In this document: positions 33,902 to 42,163 of the stretch, in pieces
How the letters are laid out: the number at the start of each line of letters is the position of its first letter
Position numbering within the stretch: position 1 is the stretch's first letter
Source: DASRZM01 sp035686365
GTDB lineage: Bacteria > Pseudomonadota > Gammaproteobacteria > Xanthomonadales > Xanthomonadaceae
NCBI GenBank assembly: GCA_035686365.1
Contig: DASRZM010000007.1
Span: 1 to 50,114, forward strand
Direction: 5' to 3'
DNA: 50,114 bases
Made by a program: the position numbers and the translations under genes
Notes under the pieces: model-generated
What the model saw: only the letters and a program-made list of their open reading frames with translations
Told to the model about the DNA's origin: nothing
The model's database searches: none

Positions 33902-34013
33902 TTGGGGTAAGGGTCCGGCCCGGAGCGCGTACGAAGCTTCGCCGATCCCCTGCCCGGGGCGTGGCCCGGTGCGTTCGCAGCGCAACCACGGCCAGCGTGT
34001 AGGCTTGGCGCCC

Positions 34014-36758
34014 ATGAATCGGGCCGCGCAACACGAGAACGAAGACGAGCCGATCCTGCGCGAGATCGAATTCGTGCCCACCGACCAGCCGCTGCGCGAG
34101 GACGTGCGCCGGCTCGGCGCGCTGGTCGGCGAGGTGATCGCCGAGCAGGAAGGCCAGGCCTTCTTCGAGCACGTGGAGCGCGTGCGCCGTTGTGCGATCC
34201 GGCGTCGCGAAAGTCTCGAGCCGATGGCTGCACTGGAGGCCGAGCTGGGCCAGATGGGATTGGACGGCGCCGAGGCCATGGTGCGCGCCTTCGCCACCTG
34301 GTTCGGCGCCGTCAACCTGGCTGAGCGCGTGCACCGGATCCGCCGCCGCCGCGACTACCAGAAGGCCGGCGCCGCGCCGCAGCCCGGCGGCCTGCAGGCG
34401 GTGATCGCGGCGCTGCGCGAGGACGGCGTCCGTCGCGAGGATCTCCAGGCTTTGCTCGCACGCATGTGGGTGGAACCGGTGTTCACTGCGCATCCGACCG
34501 AGGCGGTGCGGCGCGCGCTGCTGGAAAAGGAACAGGACATCGTGCGCTGGCTGGTCGCGGACCTGGATCGTGCGCGCACGCCGCAGGAGCGCCGCACCGA
34601 CCTGGAGCGCATGCGCATGGCGCTGACCTCGGGCTGGCAGACCGCCGAGTCCGCACCCGAACGCCCGACCGTGGCCGACGAGCTCGAGCACGTGGGCTTC
34701 TATCTCGGCGAGGTGCTGTTCCGCGTGTTGCCGGTGTTCTACGAAGTGCTCGAGGATGCCGTCGCGCAGGCCTACGGGCAGTCGATTTCGCCGCCGGAGC
34801 TGTTGGGCTTCGGTTCCTGGGTCGGCGGCGACATGGACGGCAACCCCAACGTCGGCGCCGATACCATCCGCACTGCGCTGGAAACGCACCGCCGCCTGGT
34901 CATCGAAGCCTACCGGCGCGACCTGCGCGCACTGGCGCGCACGCTGAGCCAGAGCACGCAGCGGGCCACGATCGATCCGGCCGTGCAAGAGCGCATCGCC
35001 GCGTACGAGGCGCTGCTGCCCAGGGCCGCCGCGCGCATCCGCGCGCGCCAGCGCGACATGCCCTACCGCACGCTGCTGCGGCTGATGCACTCGCGGCTGC
35101 TTGCGACCGACGCCGGTCGCCAGGAGGCGTACCCGGACGCGGACACCTTCGTCGCCGATCTGGAACTGATCGACGCCAGCCTGCAAGCACACGGCGGCAA
35201 GCATGCCGGCGGGTTCGCGCTGCGGCGCACGCTGCGGCGGGCCCGCAGCTTCGGCTTCCATCTCGCCCGGCTGGATCTGCGCCAGGACGCGCGCGTCCAC
35301 GATGCGGCGCTGGCCGAACTGACCGGCGATCGCGATTGGGCGCAGCGCGATCCGGCGACCCGCGCGCAGCAATTGAGCGAGCGCCTCGCCGACGCACGCT
35401 CGCCGGTCGGCGGCGGCGCGACCTCGGGCAACGTACTGAGCGTGTTCCGCGCGCTCTCGCAGGCGCGGGCGCGCTACGGCGCGGCCGCGCTGGGCCCGTA
35501 CATCGTGAGCATGAGCCGCAGCGCCGCCGATGCGTTGGGTGTGCTGGCGCTGGCCCGCGCCGGCGGCTTCGTCGACGCCGAGGGCCGGGTCCCGCTCGAT
35601 GTCGCCCCGTTGTTCGAGACCGTCGACGACCTGGAGCACGCCGCCCAGGTCGTGCGTGCGCTGTTCGCCGACCCGCACTACCGCGAGCACCTGTCCGCGC
35701 GCGGCGATCGCCAGTTCGTGATGCTGGGCTACTCCGACAGCGCCAAGGACGGCGGGCTGATGGCCTCGCGCTGGGCCTTGCAGCGCACCCAGATCGCGCT
35801 GGGCGAGCTGGCCTCCGAGGCCGGCATCCGCATCCTGTTCTTCCACGGCCGCGGCGGTTCGGTCAGCCGCGGTGGCGGCAAGACCGAGCGCGCCGTGATC
35901 GCCGCCCCGCGCGGATCGGTCGACGGCTTCCTGCGGGTGACCGAGCAGGGCGAGGTGATCCACCGCAAGTACGGCATCCGAGCGCTGGCGCTGCGCACCC
36001 TGGAGCAGACCGCCGGCGCCGTGCTGCGCGCCAGCCTGCGGCCGCGCCCGCCGGAACCGCGCGAAGTCGCCTGGCGCGAACGGATGGGCGCGATGACGCG
36101 CAGCGCGCGCGCGGCGTACCGCGCGCTGGTGCACGAGGACGCCGACTTCGTCGAGTACTTCCGCGCCGCCACGCCGATCGACGTGATCGAGCGGCTCAAG
36201 CTCGGCTCCCGGCCCGCGCGCCGTGCCGCCGGCGGCCAGTCCGGCATCGAGTCGCTGCGGGCGATCCCCTGGGTGTTCGCCTGGTCGCAGAACCGCGCCG
36301 GCCTGACCGGCTGGTACGGGGTGGGCACCGCGCTGTCCGAGGCGATCGCGGCCCACGGCGTGGAGGCGATGGCGGAGATGGGCCGCGACTGGCCGTTCTT
36401 CGCCACGCTGCTGGACGATGTCGAGATGGTGCTGGCCAAGTCCGACCTGGCCGTGTTCGAGCGCTACTCGCGGCTGGCCGGGGACGCGCACGCGCGGTGG
36501 TTTCCCCGGATCCAGGCCGAGTTCGAGCGCACGGTCGATTCGGTGCTGGCAATCAAGGGCGCCGACACGCTGCTCTCGGGCGATCGCCGGCTGGCGCTGT
36601 CGATCCGGCTGCGCAATCCATACGTGGATCCGATCAGCGTGCTGCAGGTGGACCTGCTGCGGCGCTGGCGCGAGGCCGGCCGTCCCGAGGATGCGCTGTT
36701 CCATGCCCTGGTCGCCACCGTCAACGGCATCGCCGCCGGGGTCCAGAACACCGGCTGA
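34014..36758 (+). CDS. ppc: Phosphoenolpyruvate carboxylase
   Basis: Anaplerotic cytoplasmic enzyme making oxaloacetate from PEP and bicarbonate, 914 aa. Catalytic signatures are FTAHPTE with H160, GSWVGGDMDGNPNV, LGYSDSAKDGG, the glycine/arginine loop FHGRGGSVSRGGGKT near 610-625, and the C-terminal QNTG required for activity. ATG 34014 starts MNRAAQHENEDEP; the 15-codon upstream extension is not family-like. It is transcribed divergently from the DUF2339 gene. Regulation is not visible in the sequence. Confidence 0.96.
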   Translation: MNRAAQHENEDEPILREIEFVPTDQPLREDVRRLGALVGEVIAEQEGQAFFEHVERVRRCAIRRRESLEPMAALEAELGQMGLDGAEAMVRAFATWFGAVNLAERVHRIRRRRDYQKAGAAPQPGGLQAVIAALREDGVRREDLQALLARMWVEPVFTAHPTEAVRRALLEKEQDIVRWLVADLDRARTPQERRTDLERMRMALTSGWQTAESAPERPTVADELEHVGFYLGEVLFRVLPVFYEVLEDAVAQAYGQSISPPELLGFGSWVGGDMDGNPNVGADTIRTALETHRRLVIEAYRRDLRALARTLSQSTQRATIDPAVQERIAAYEALLPRAAARIRARQRDMPYRTLLRLMHSRLLATDAGRQEAYPDADTFVADLELIDASLQAHGGKHAGGFALRRTLRRARSFGFHLARLDLRQDARVHDAALAELTGDRDWAQRDPATRAQQLSERLADARSPVGGGATSGNVLSVFRALSQARARYGAAALGPYIVSMSRSAADALGVLALARAGGFVDAEGRVPLDVAPLFETVDDLEHAAQVVRALFADPHYREHLSARGDRQFVMLGYSDSAKDGGLMASRWALQRTQIALGELASEAGIRILFFHGRGGSVSRGGGKTERAVIAAPRGSVDGFLRVTEQGEVIHRKYGIRALALRTLEQTAGAVLRASLRPRPPEPREVAWRERMGAMTRSARAAYRALVHEDADFVEYFRAATPIDVIERLKLGSRPARRAAGGQSGIESLRAIPWVFAWSQNRAGLTGWYGVGTALSEAIAAHGVEAMAEMGRDWPFFATLLDDVEMVLAKSDLAVFERYSRLAGDAHARWFPRIQAEFERTVDSVLAIKGADTLLSGDRRLALSIRLRNPYVDPISVLQVDLLRRWREAGRPEDALFHALVATVNGIAAGVQNTG

Positions 36759-36831
36759 TGCGCTGTGGTCGGGCGCGGGAACGGGTCTGCGCGGCGTGCG
36801 TGAAGCGTCGCGACGGCATCCGGTCGTGCGC

Positions 36832-36895
36832 GTCGGCACAGTAGTGCCGACCTACGATCTCGCGGCGGCATGTAGGTCGGCACTACCGTGCCGAC
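36832..36895. repeat. Inverted pair of GTAGGTCGGC-type REP elements
   Basis: Unit 36832-36855 is on the minus strand and unit 36872-36895 on the plus strand, heads facing each other across 16 nt. Each has a GTAGGTCGGCAC head and a GTGCCGAC tail that pair with each other. This is a second GTAG-headed family with a stem unlike GTAGGAGCGG. It lies between ppc and the CHRD gene. Confidence 0.88.
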
Positions 36896-37011
36896 GCCGG
36901 CACTGGAGATCGAGTGAAGGCGTCACTGCACATTGCGCTCACATCCGGTCTACACTGCGCCCTCGGGGTTCGACCACGGGATCGGATCGCGAAGATCAGG
37001 AGGCCCCGTTC

Positions 37012-37476
37012 ATGTTGCGTACCGTCATCGCGCTTGCGTCTATCCTCATTTCCCTGCCGCTGCTCGCGCGCGAGCACAGCCACGTCGCCCACCTGGACGG
37101 CGGCGAGGAAGTCCCGCCCAACGCATCCCTTGCCACCGGCTTCGCCGTGCTGACCCTGGAGCAGGGCGCCACCAACATCCGCATCAGCTACCGCTACGAG
37201 GGCATCGCCAGCGGCGTCACCGGCGGGCATATCCACGGGCCGGCAGCGGCGGGCGCGAACGCCGGCATCCTGTTCAACCTGGCGCCGCCCGCCGATACCG
37301 CCGCCCAGGTGCTCGACCTGAGCTTTCCCATCGACGCCGCCCAGTTGCAGGACCTGCGCGACGGGCTCTGGTACGTGAATCTGCACAGCACGTCGTTCCC
37401 GGGCGGCGAGATCCGCGGCCAGCTCGACATCATCTTCGAGGACGGCCTGGACATCGAGCCGACCCCGGGCCTGTAG
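37012..37476 (+). CDS. CHRD domain exported protein
   Basis: 154-aa secreted or periplasmic protein with signal peptide MLRTVIALASILISLPLLA. The CHRD (chordin-like) domain has HLDGGEEVPPNASLATGFAV, GVTGGHIHGPAAAGANAGIL and LHSTSFPGGEIRGQL, typical of bacterial CHRD proteins with a conserved GHIHG. AGGAGG precedes ATG 37012. REP pairs flank the gene on both sides. The biochemical role of the domain is unknown. Confidence 0.92.
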   Translation: MLRTVIALASILISLPLLAREHSHVAHLDGGEEVPPNASLATGFAVLTLEQGATNIRISYRYEGIASGVTGGHIHGPAAAGANAGILFNLAPPADTAAQVLDLSFPIDAAQLQDLRDGLWYVNLHSTSFPGGEIRGQLDIIFEDGLDIEPTPGL

Positions 37477-37501
37477 CGGCATGCGTCGTGTGCGTCGGCA
37501 C

Positions 37502-37578
37502 GTAGGTCGCACTCCCGTGCCGACGGGATGTTGCGGCGGGGGTCCGGTGTGCGCGTTGGCACGGTAGTGCCGACCTAC
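37502..37578. repeat. GTAGGTCGGC-type REP pair overlapping the Dph6-like stop codon
   Basis: Unit 37502-37524 (+) and unit 37555-37578 (-) form a second pair. The GTAG head of the minus-strand unit contains the TAG stop codon (37575-37577) of the Dph6-like gene. The first unit is slightly decayed (GTAGGTCGCACTCCC). Confidence 0.85.
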
Positions 37579-38255
37579 GCGGGGGCGAGGTCGATGTACT
37601 GGAAGCGGTCGTCGCGTAGCATGCGCTGGCCGCGCGCGAGCGCGAGCGGGGCGCTGAACATCGGGCCGGCGTGGACGCAGGTGTGGAACTCGCCGTTCTC
37701 GCCGCACGGGTCCACGCCGGCGGGCAGGTCGGCGAGCAGGGCGGCGTCGAAGTCGCGACCGGCAAACGCGCGATCGAGCTGCTGCGTGTCCACGCAGCAC
37801 ACCACCGCGCGCAGCCCGCCGTCGATCATCGTGCGGGCAAGCCGGCACGTGTCCGAACCGAACAGCGGGTAGCGCGCCTGCCAGCCCAGCCGCGCGCACA
37901 GCGCATCGCGGTAGTCGCGGATGTCCTGCAGGAACAGGTCGCCGAACGCGATCTCGCCGAGCCCAGGCCAGCGCGCCTGCGCGGCGGCCAACGCGGCCGC
38001 GAAGCGGGACTCGTAGATCTCGTTGCTGGCGCGCGCGGGCATCCACGACTCGAGCACCGGCAGGCCGGTGGCCGCGGCCTGCGCCAGCAGCAGCTCGCGG
38101 CGTATGCCCTGCATGGCCACGCGCTCGTAGCCCTCGGTCAGGGTCGTGAGCAGCCCGACCACGCGCACGCCCGGATCCGCGCGCAGCACGTGCAGCGTCC
38201 AGGCCGCGTCCTTGCCGCCGCTCCAGGACAGCAGCAGCGGGGTGGTCCCGGCCAC
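37575..38255 (-). CDS. Dph6-like PP-loop ATPase (diphthine-ammonia ligase family)
   Basis: 226-aa PP-loop protein with SWSGGKDAAWTLHVLR at the start, where SGGKDA holds the ATP. The mid-protein AFGDLFLQDIRDYRDALCARL and the C-terminal GVDPCGENGEFHTCVHAGPMF are hallmarks of the Dph6/MJ0570 family. Bacteria lack diphthamide, so the name is a family label only. An ATP-dependent amidation or adenylation is expected but the substrate is unknown. A 2-nt gap separates it from the upstream 114-aa gene. Its TAG stop is supplied by a REP head. Confidence 0.88.
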   Translation of the reverse strand: MAGTTPLLLSWSGGKDAAWTLHVLRADPGVRVVGLLTTLTEGYERVAMQGIRRELLLAQAAATGLPVLESWMPARASNEIYESRFAAALAAAQARWPGLGEIAFGDLFLQDIRDYRDALCARLGWQARYPLFGSDTCRLARTMIDGGLRAVVCCVDTQQLDRAFAGRDFDAALLADLPAGVDPCGENGEFHTCVHAGPMFSAPLALARGQRMLRDDRFQYIDLAPA

Positions 38256-38257
38256 GC

Positions 38258-38602
38258 CTACGCCCGGGTCACGTCGCGCAGCTGCCAGTGGCTCCCGGCC
38301 AGCAGTCCCATGCGGTGGCGCAGGATGCTGCCGGGCAGCGAGGTGGTCACGGTCAGGTCGATCTTCAGATCCTGCTGGCGGCCGGTCACGACCGCGTCCG
38401 GATCCAGTGCCAGCACGGCCGGGTCGACCTCGTCCGGATCCTGCTGCAGCGCCCGCCAGCGTGCGATCAGCCCGCTTTCGCGCAGCGCGTCCTCCAGTTC
38501 TTCGGCGAAACCCCCGGCGCCGACCGAGCGAAACGACAGCGACGGATCCGGACCGCGTGCCTGGTCCGGGTGGGGCAGGGTGATGTGGAAGCGCGTGGGC
38601 AT
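38258..38602 (-). CDS. Conserved hypothetical protein, 114 aa
   Basis: Small cytoplasmic protein starting MPTRFHITLPHPDQARG and ending GSHWQLRDVTRA. I recall similar proteins in Xanthomonadaceae but no function. It has acidic segments (QQDPDEVDPAVLALDPDAV) and no motif I can name. It ends 2 nt before the Dph6-like gene, so the two should be co-expressed. The frame is open further upstream through a decayed REP, so ATG 38602 is chosen. Confidence 0.8.
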   Translation of the reverse strand: MPTRFHITLPHPDQARGPDPSLSFRSVGAGGFAEELEDALRESGLIARWRALQQDPDEVDPAVLALDPDAVVTGRQQDLKIDLTVTTSLPGSILRHRMGLLAGSHWQLRDVTRA

Positions 38603-38704
38603 GTCCGCTCCGTGCCGGTGACCTGGTCCGATGGTACCTGCGTGCGGTGTCGGCGCCGCGTCACGCAGGCGGGCGCCAGCGGTGCGACGCGCGCCGGCAC
38701 ACCC

Positions 38705-38728
38705 GATCGCGGCCATGGGCGCGTCCAT
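38705..38728 (-). repeat. Decayed GTAG-family REP unit
   Basis: GATCGCGGCCATGGGCGCGT matches the inverted form of the CATG-centred units at 5119-5143, but the head is altered (CCAT instead of CTAC). Confidence 0.55.
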
Positions 38729-38757
38729 GCGGTCCGGTGCACGGCCGCCGGACCGCG

Positions 38758-41700
38758 TCAGTGGCGGTGCGGCACGCTCTTGGGACAGTGGCACGGCGCG
38801 GTCGGGCCGTACTCCAGGCCCCAGGTGAGGCCGTCGCCGCCGTGGCGTTGCCAGTAGAAGGTCGGTGCCGGCGCGCCCTTGCCGCCGATCTCGGCCATGG
38901 TCGCGGCCTCGAACAGGCGGCCATCGACCATCACCAGGTGGGTGTCGGCGCTATGGCGGATCTGCTCCAGCGGATTGCCGTCCAGCACCACCAGGTCGGC
39001 GCGCTTGCCTGCCTCGATCGAGCCGATCTCCTCGCCCAGGCCCAGGTAGTCGGCCCCGTCGATGGTGGCCGCGCGCAGTGCCTCGAAGTTGCTGAAGCCG
39101 CCCTGGGTCAGCATCCAGGTCTCCCAGTGCGGCGCAAGGCCCTGCAGCTGCCCGTGTCCGCCCACCTGCACCTTGATGCCGGCATCGCGCATCGTCTTGA
39201 GCGAGCGGGCGACCTGGACGTGCCAGAAATCCCAATCCGGCGCCGTCTCGCGCCGGATCGAGCGCGCGTCCAGCATCGGCTGCGGGAAGAACCTGAGCAG
39301 CCGCTCGTTGCCGAACACCTCATCGTGCTGGTACCACCAGAACTCGCCCGACAGCCCGCCGTAGCTGACCACCAGGGTGGGCGTGTTGCGCACGTCGGTG
39401 GCGCGCCACAGCTCGATCACGTCGCGGTACAGCGGCGCCACCGGGATGTTGTGCTCGATCCCGGTGACCCCGTCCAGGATCATGGGCACGTTGAGAAAGA
39501 AGGTCGAGCCGCCTTCCTCGACCACCAGCATGCCCAGCTCGCGTGCGGCCTGGTTGATCTGCTGGTGCTGGTCGCGGCGCGGGTGGTTGTAGCTCTTCAC
39601 GCTGAAGGCACCGTGCGCCTTCATACGCCGCAGGTGCGAGCGTGCATCCTCCAGCGAGTCGATCACGGCGCGGAAATCGCCGTCGGCGCCGTACAGGATG
39701 GTGCCGGTGGAGAACACCCGCGGTCCCACCATCTCGCCGGCGCGGATCAGCTCGCTCTGCGAGAACACGAACTCGGTGGAGGCCGAGGGATCGTGCACGG
39801 TGGTGATGCCGAAGGCCAGGTTGGCGTAGTAGGCCCAGTTGTGCTGCGGCACCACGCCGGCGCCGAAGTGGGCCGCATGCGCATGGGTATCGACCAGGCC
39901 CGGCATGATCGTCCTGCCGGTGGCGTCGATCACGCGCGCGCCCTCCGGGACCGCCACCCGCTCCGACCGATCCACCGCGGCAATGCGGTTGCCGCGCACC
40001 ACCACGGTGCCGTCCTCGATCACTTCGCGTTCGTTGTCGGCGTCGCGCATGGTGATGACGCGCGCGTTGACGAAGGCCACGGTCTGGTCCGGCGCGTAGG
40101 TCGGCAGTTCCAGGCCGATGTCCACGCCTTCGAGCGACTCGGGCTTGGGCAGCTTCCCGGGCGCGCCGGGCACGAAGGCGAACACGTCCTTGAGCTCGCG
40201 CGTGTAGTAGTGCGGGCCGACCACCCAGTGCAGCGATTTCGAATCCGGCGACCAGTGCACGTAGGACCCGACATCGCGCGAGACCTGCGCGACCGGGATC
40301 GCCTTGGTGTCCTTGCTCAGCTCGATCGCCTGGCCGGTGGCCGGCAGCGGCGCCACATAGGCGTTGAACAGCTCGGTGAACGCGATCCAGCGGCTGTCCG
40401 GGCTCAGCGCCACGAAGTCGACCTGTTTGAGCGTGAGCACCTCGCGCGGCCGCTCGCCGTGCAGGCCGGCGCTCATCAGTTTCTTCTCGAGCCCGCCGCC
40501 GGCCAGGTAGTAGATGCGGTCACCCTCGGCCGAAAACTGCGGGTCGGCCCCCTCGTCGGCGACCTTGACCGGCGCGCCGCCGCCGGCGGGCATCCAGTAC
40601 ACGCCGGTGTCGCGCGTGTGCAGGTTGCCGGTCAGGCTGCTGCCGCGCGCACGCGCATAGACGATGCGCGCGCCGTCGGGCGAGTAGCGCGGGTCGTAGT
40701 AGTAGCCCGGCTGCGTGGTCAGTGCGCGCGTGGCGCCGCTGGCCAGGTCGCGTTCGACGATGGCGACCAGGTCGGCGTCCGACCAGGTCGTGTACACCAG
40801 CTTGCGGCCGTCGGGCGAGAAGGCCGGGTCGTACTCGTAGTGCGTGGCATCGCCGGTCAGGCGCTGCGGGCGTCCGTCCGGCAGCGTACGGGTCCACAGC
40901 TTGCCCACCGCGTGGAACACGATCGAGCCGCCGTCCGGACGAGTGGCGACATCGCGGATGGTCCGGGCGGTGAAGCGATCGCCGTCCAGATCCACGTCGA
41001 AGCGCAGCGGCTCGGCCAGCGTCTGCTCGACCTGGGCGTTGAACGGGATCTGGGTGGGCGTTCCGCTGGCGACGTCCACGCGCCACAACTTGCCCTGCGC
41101 CCAGAGGACGATCGAGCGCCCGTCGGGCATCCAGTCGAACGCCGGGTAGGCGCCGAAGATCGCCCAGGCTTCCTGCTGGTCGTGCGACAGGCCGTCCCAC
41201 AGCGGCCGGCTCCTGCCCGAGTCCAGGTCGATCACGTGCAGCACACTGTTCTCGCGCACGCGCTTGACGAAGGCCAGCGAGCGGCCGTCGGGCGAGGGCT
41301 GCGGGCTGACCGCGCCGCCCGGGGTCGAGACCACGTCCTCGACCTTGCCGGTGGCCAGCTCCAGGCGTTTGACCGCATAGATCAGCCCGTGCGGATTCTT
41401 GTTGTACTGGAAGGTCGGGCTTGGGCTGACATCCTCGGAGAAGTACAGGTAGCGGCCGTCGGGGCTGAACACCGGTTCGCCCTGGTCCTGCTGGTCGTTC
41501 TTCTTCTTCGTCAGCTGCAGGCCGGCGCCGCCGGAACGGTGGTACAGCCACTGCTCGCCAGCGCCCAGCGAGCGCTCCGAGGTGAAGTGCTTGCGGCCGG
41601 CGATGTACTGCCCGTCCGGCGACCAGGCCGGCGAGTTCACCAGCCGGTAGTCCTCCTTGCTGACCTGCGTGGCGTCCTTGCCGTCCACGCCGATGCGCCA

Positions 41701-42048
41701 CAGGTTGTTGCCGCCGCCGCGGTCGGAGGTGAAGGCGATCTCGCGTCCGTCGGGCGAGAAGCGTGGCTGCACATCGAAGGCCGGCCCCGAGGTCAGACGG
41801 CGCGCCTGGCCGCCCTCGACCGGGAGCAGGTACAGGTCGCCGAGCAGGTCGAACACCAGCGTGCGGCCGTCCGGGCTCACGTCCACGTCCATCCAGGTGC
41901 CCTCGTCGGTGCTGAACTTCACCGTGCGGGTCGGCCCGTGGGCGGCGCTGACATCCCACTTGGGCTTGTCGTCTTTGTTGTCCTTGGCGGCCGGCAGGCC
42001 GGGCGCGGCCAGCGCAACGGCAATGGCGAGGCTGGTTCGCAGCAGCAT
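38758..42048 (-). CDS. Exported beta-propeller/amidohydrolase fusion protein
   Basis: 1096-aa protein with signal peptide MLLRTSLAIAVALAAPGLPA. About 40-640 is a TolB/tricorn-like propeller with many SPDGR repeats (WMDVDVSPDGRTLVFD, FSPDGREIAFTSDRGG). About 690-1060 is an amidohydrolase with HxH near 718 (DTHAHAAHFG), a candidate bridging Lys in FSVKSYNHPR, metal His in IEHNIPV and GGHGQLQG, and a GKRADLVVLDGNPL end. Such fusions are known in gammaproteobacteria and are likely periplasmic hydrolases of cyclic amides or peptides; the substrate is unknown. The C-terminus CHCPKSVPHRH is rich in metal-binding residues. Confidence 0.93.
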   Translation of the reverse strand: MLLRTSLAIAVALAAPGLPAAKDNKDDKPKWDVSAAHGPTRTVKFSTDEGTWMDVDVSPDGRTLVFDLLGDLYLLPVEGGQARRLTSGPAFDVQPRFSPDGREIAFTSDRGGGNNLWRIGVDGKDATQVSKEDYRLVNSPAWSPDGQYIAGRKHFTSERSLGAGEQWLYHRSGGAGLQLTKKKNDQQDQGEPVFSPDGRYLYFSEDVSPSPTFQYNKNPHGLIYAVKRLELATGKVEDVVSTPGGAVSPQPSPDGRSLAFVKRVRENSVLHVIDLDSGRSRPLWDGLSHDQQEAWAIFGAYPAFDWMPDGRSIVLWAQGKLWRVDVASGTPTQIPFNAQVEQTLAEPLRFDVDLDGDRFTARTIRDVATRPDGGSIVFHAVGKLWTRTLPDGRPQRLTGDATHYEYDPAFSPDGRKLVYTTWSDADLVAIVERDLASGATRALTTQPGYYYDPRYSPDGARIVYARARGSSLTGNLHTRDTGVYWMPAGGGAPVKVADEGADPQFSAEGDRIYYLAGGGLEKKLMSAGLHGERPREVLTLKQVDFVALSPDSRWIAFTELFNAYVAPLPATGQAIELSKDTKAIPVAQVSRDVGSYVHWSPDSKSLHWVVGPHYYTRELKDVFAFVPGAPGKLPKPESLEGVDIGLELPTYAPDQTVAFVNARVITMRDADNEREVIEDGTVVVRGNRIAAVDRSERVAVPEGARVIDATGRTIMPGLVDTHAHAAHFGAGVVPQHNWAYYANLAFGITTVHDPSASTEFVFSQSELIRAGEMVGPRVFSTGTILYGADGDFRAVIDSLEDARSHLRRMKAHGAFSVKSYNHPRRDQHQQINQAARELGMLVVEEGGSTFFLNVPMILDGVTGIEHNIPVAPLYRDVIELWRATDVRNTPTLVVSYGGLSGEFWWYQHDEVFGNERLLRFFPQPMLDARSIRRETAPDWDFWHVQVARSLKTMRDAGIKVQVGGHGQLQGLAPHWETWMLTQGGFSNFEALRAATIDGADYLGLGEEIGSIEAGKRADLVVLDGNPLEQIRHSADTHLVMVDGRLFEAATMAEIGGKGAPAPTFYWQRHGGDGLTWGLEYGPTAPCHCPKSVPHRH

Positions 42049-42163
42049 CGGGGCTTCTCCGGAACACGGGGCGACCGGGCACCGTACCCGACCGGCGGGC
42101 GGTCTCCATAGGCCGCAAGTCATGGTGCTGGACGCGCCGCCCGCGAGCCGCGACACTGGCTGC

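Noticed and set aside
33840..36839. Minus-strand open frame of about 1000 codons running antisense through ppc into the DUF2339 gene
   Set aside because: It is free of stops only because of high GC and third-position bias. Ppc on the plus strand has full catalytic motifs, and the antisense translation shows no recognisable domain. The real DUF2339 start is ATG 33839.
36914..37153. Small plus-strand frame overlapping the CHRD gene start
   Set aside because: Out of frame with the CHRD gene, which has a clear signal peptide and AGGAGG site; the translation looks random.
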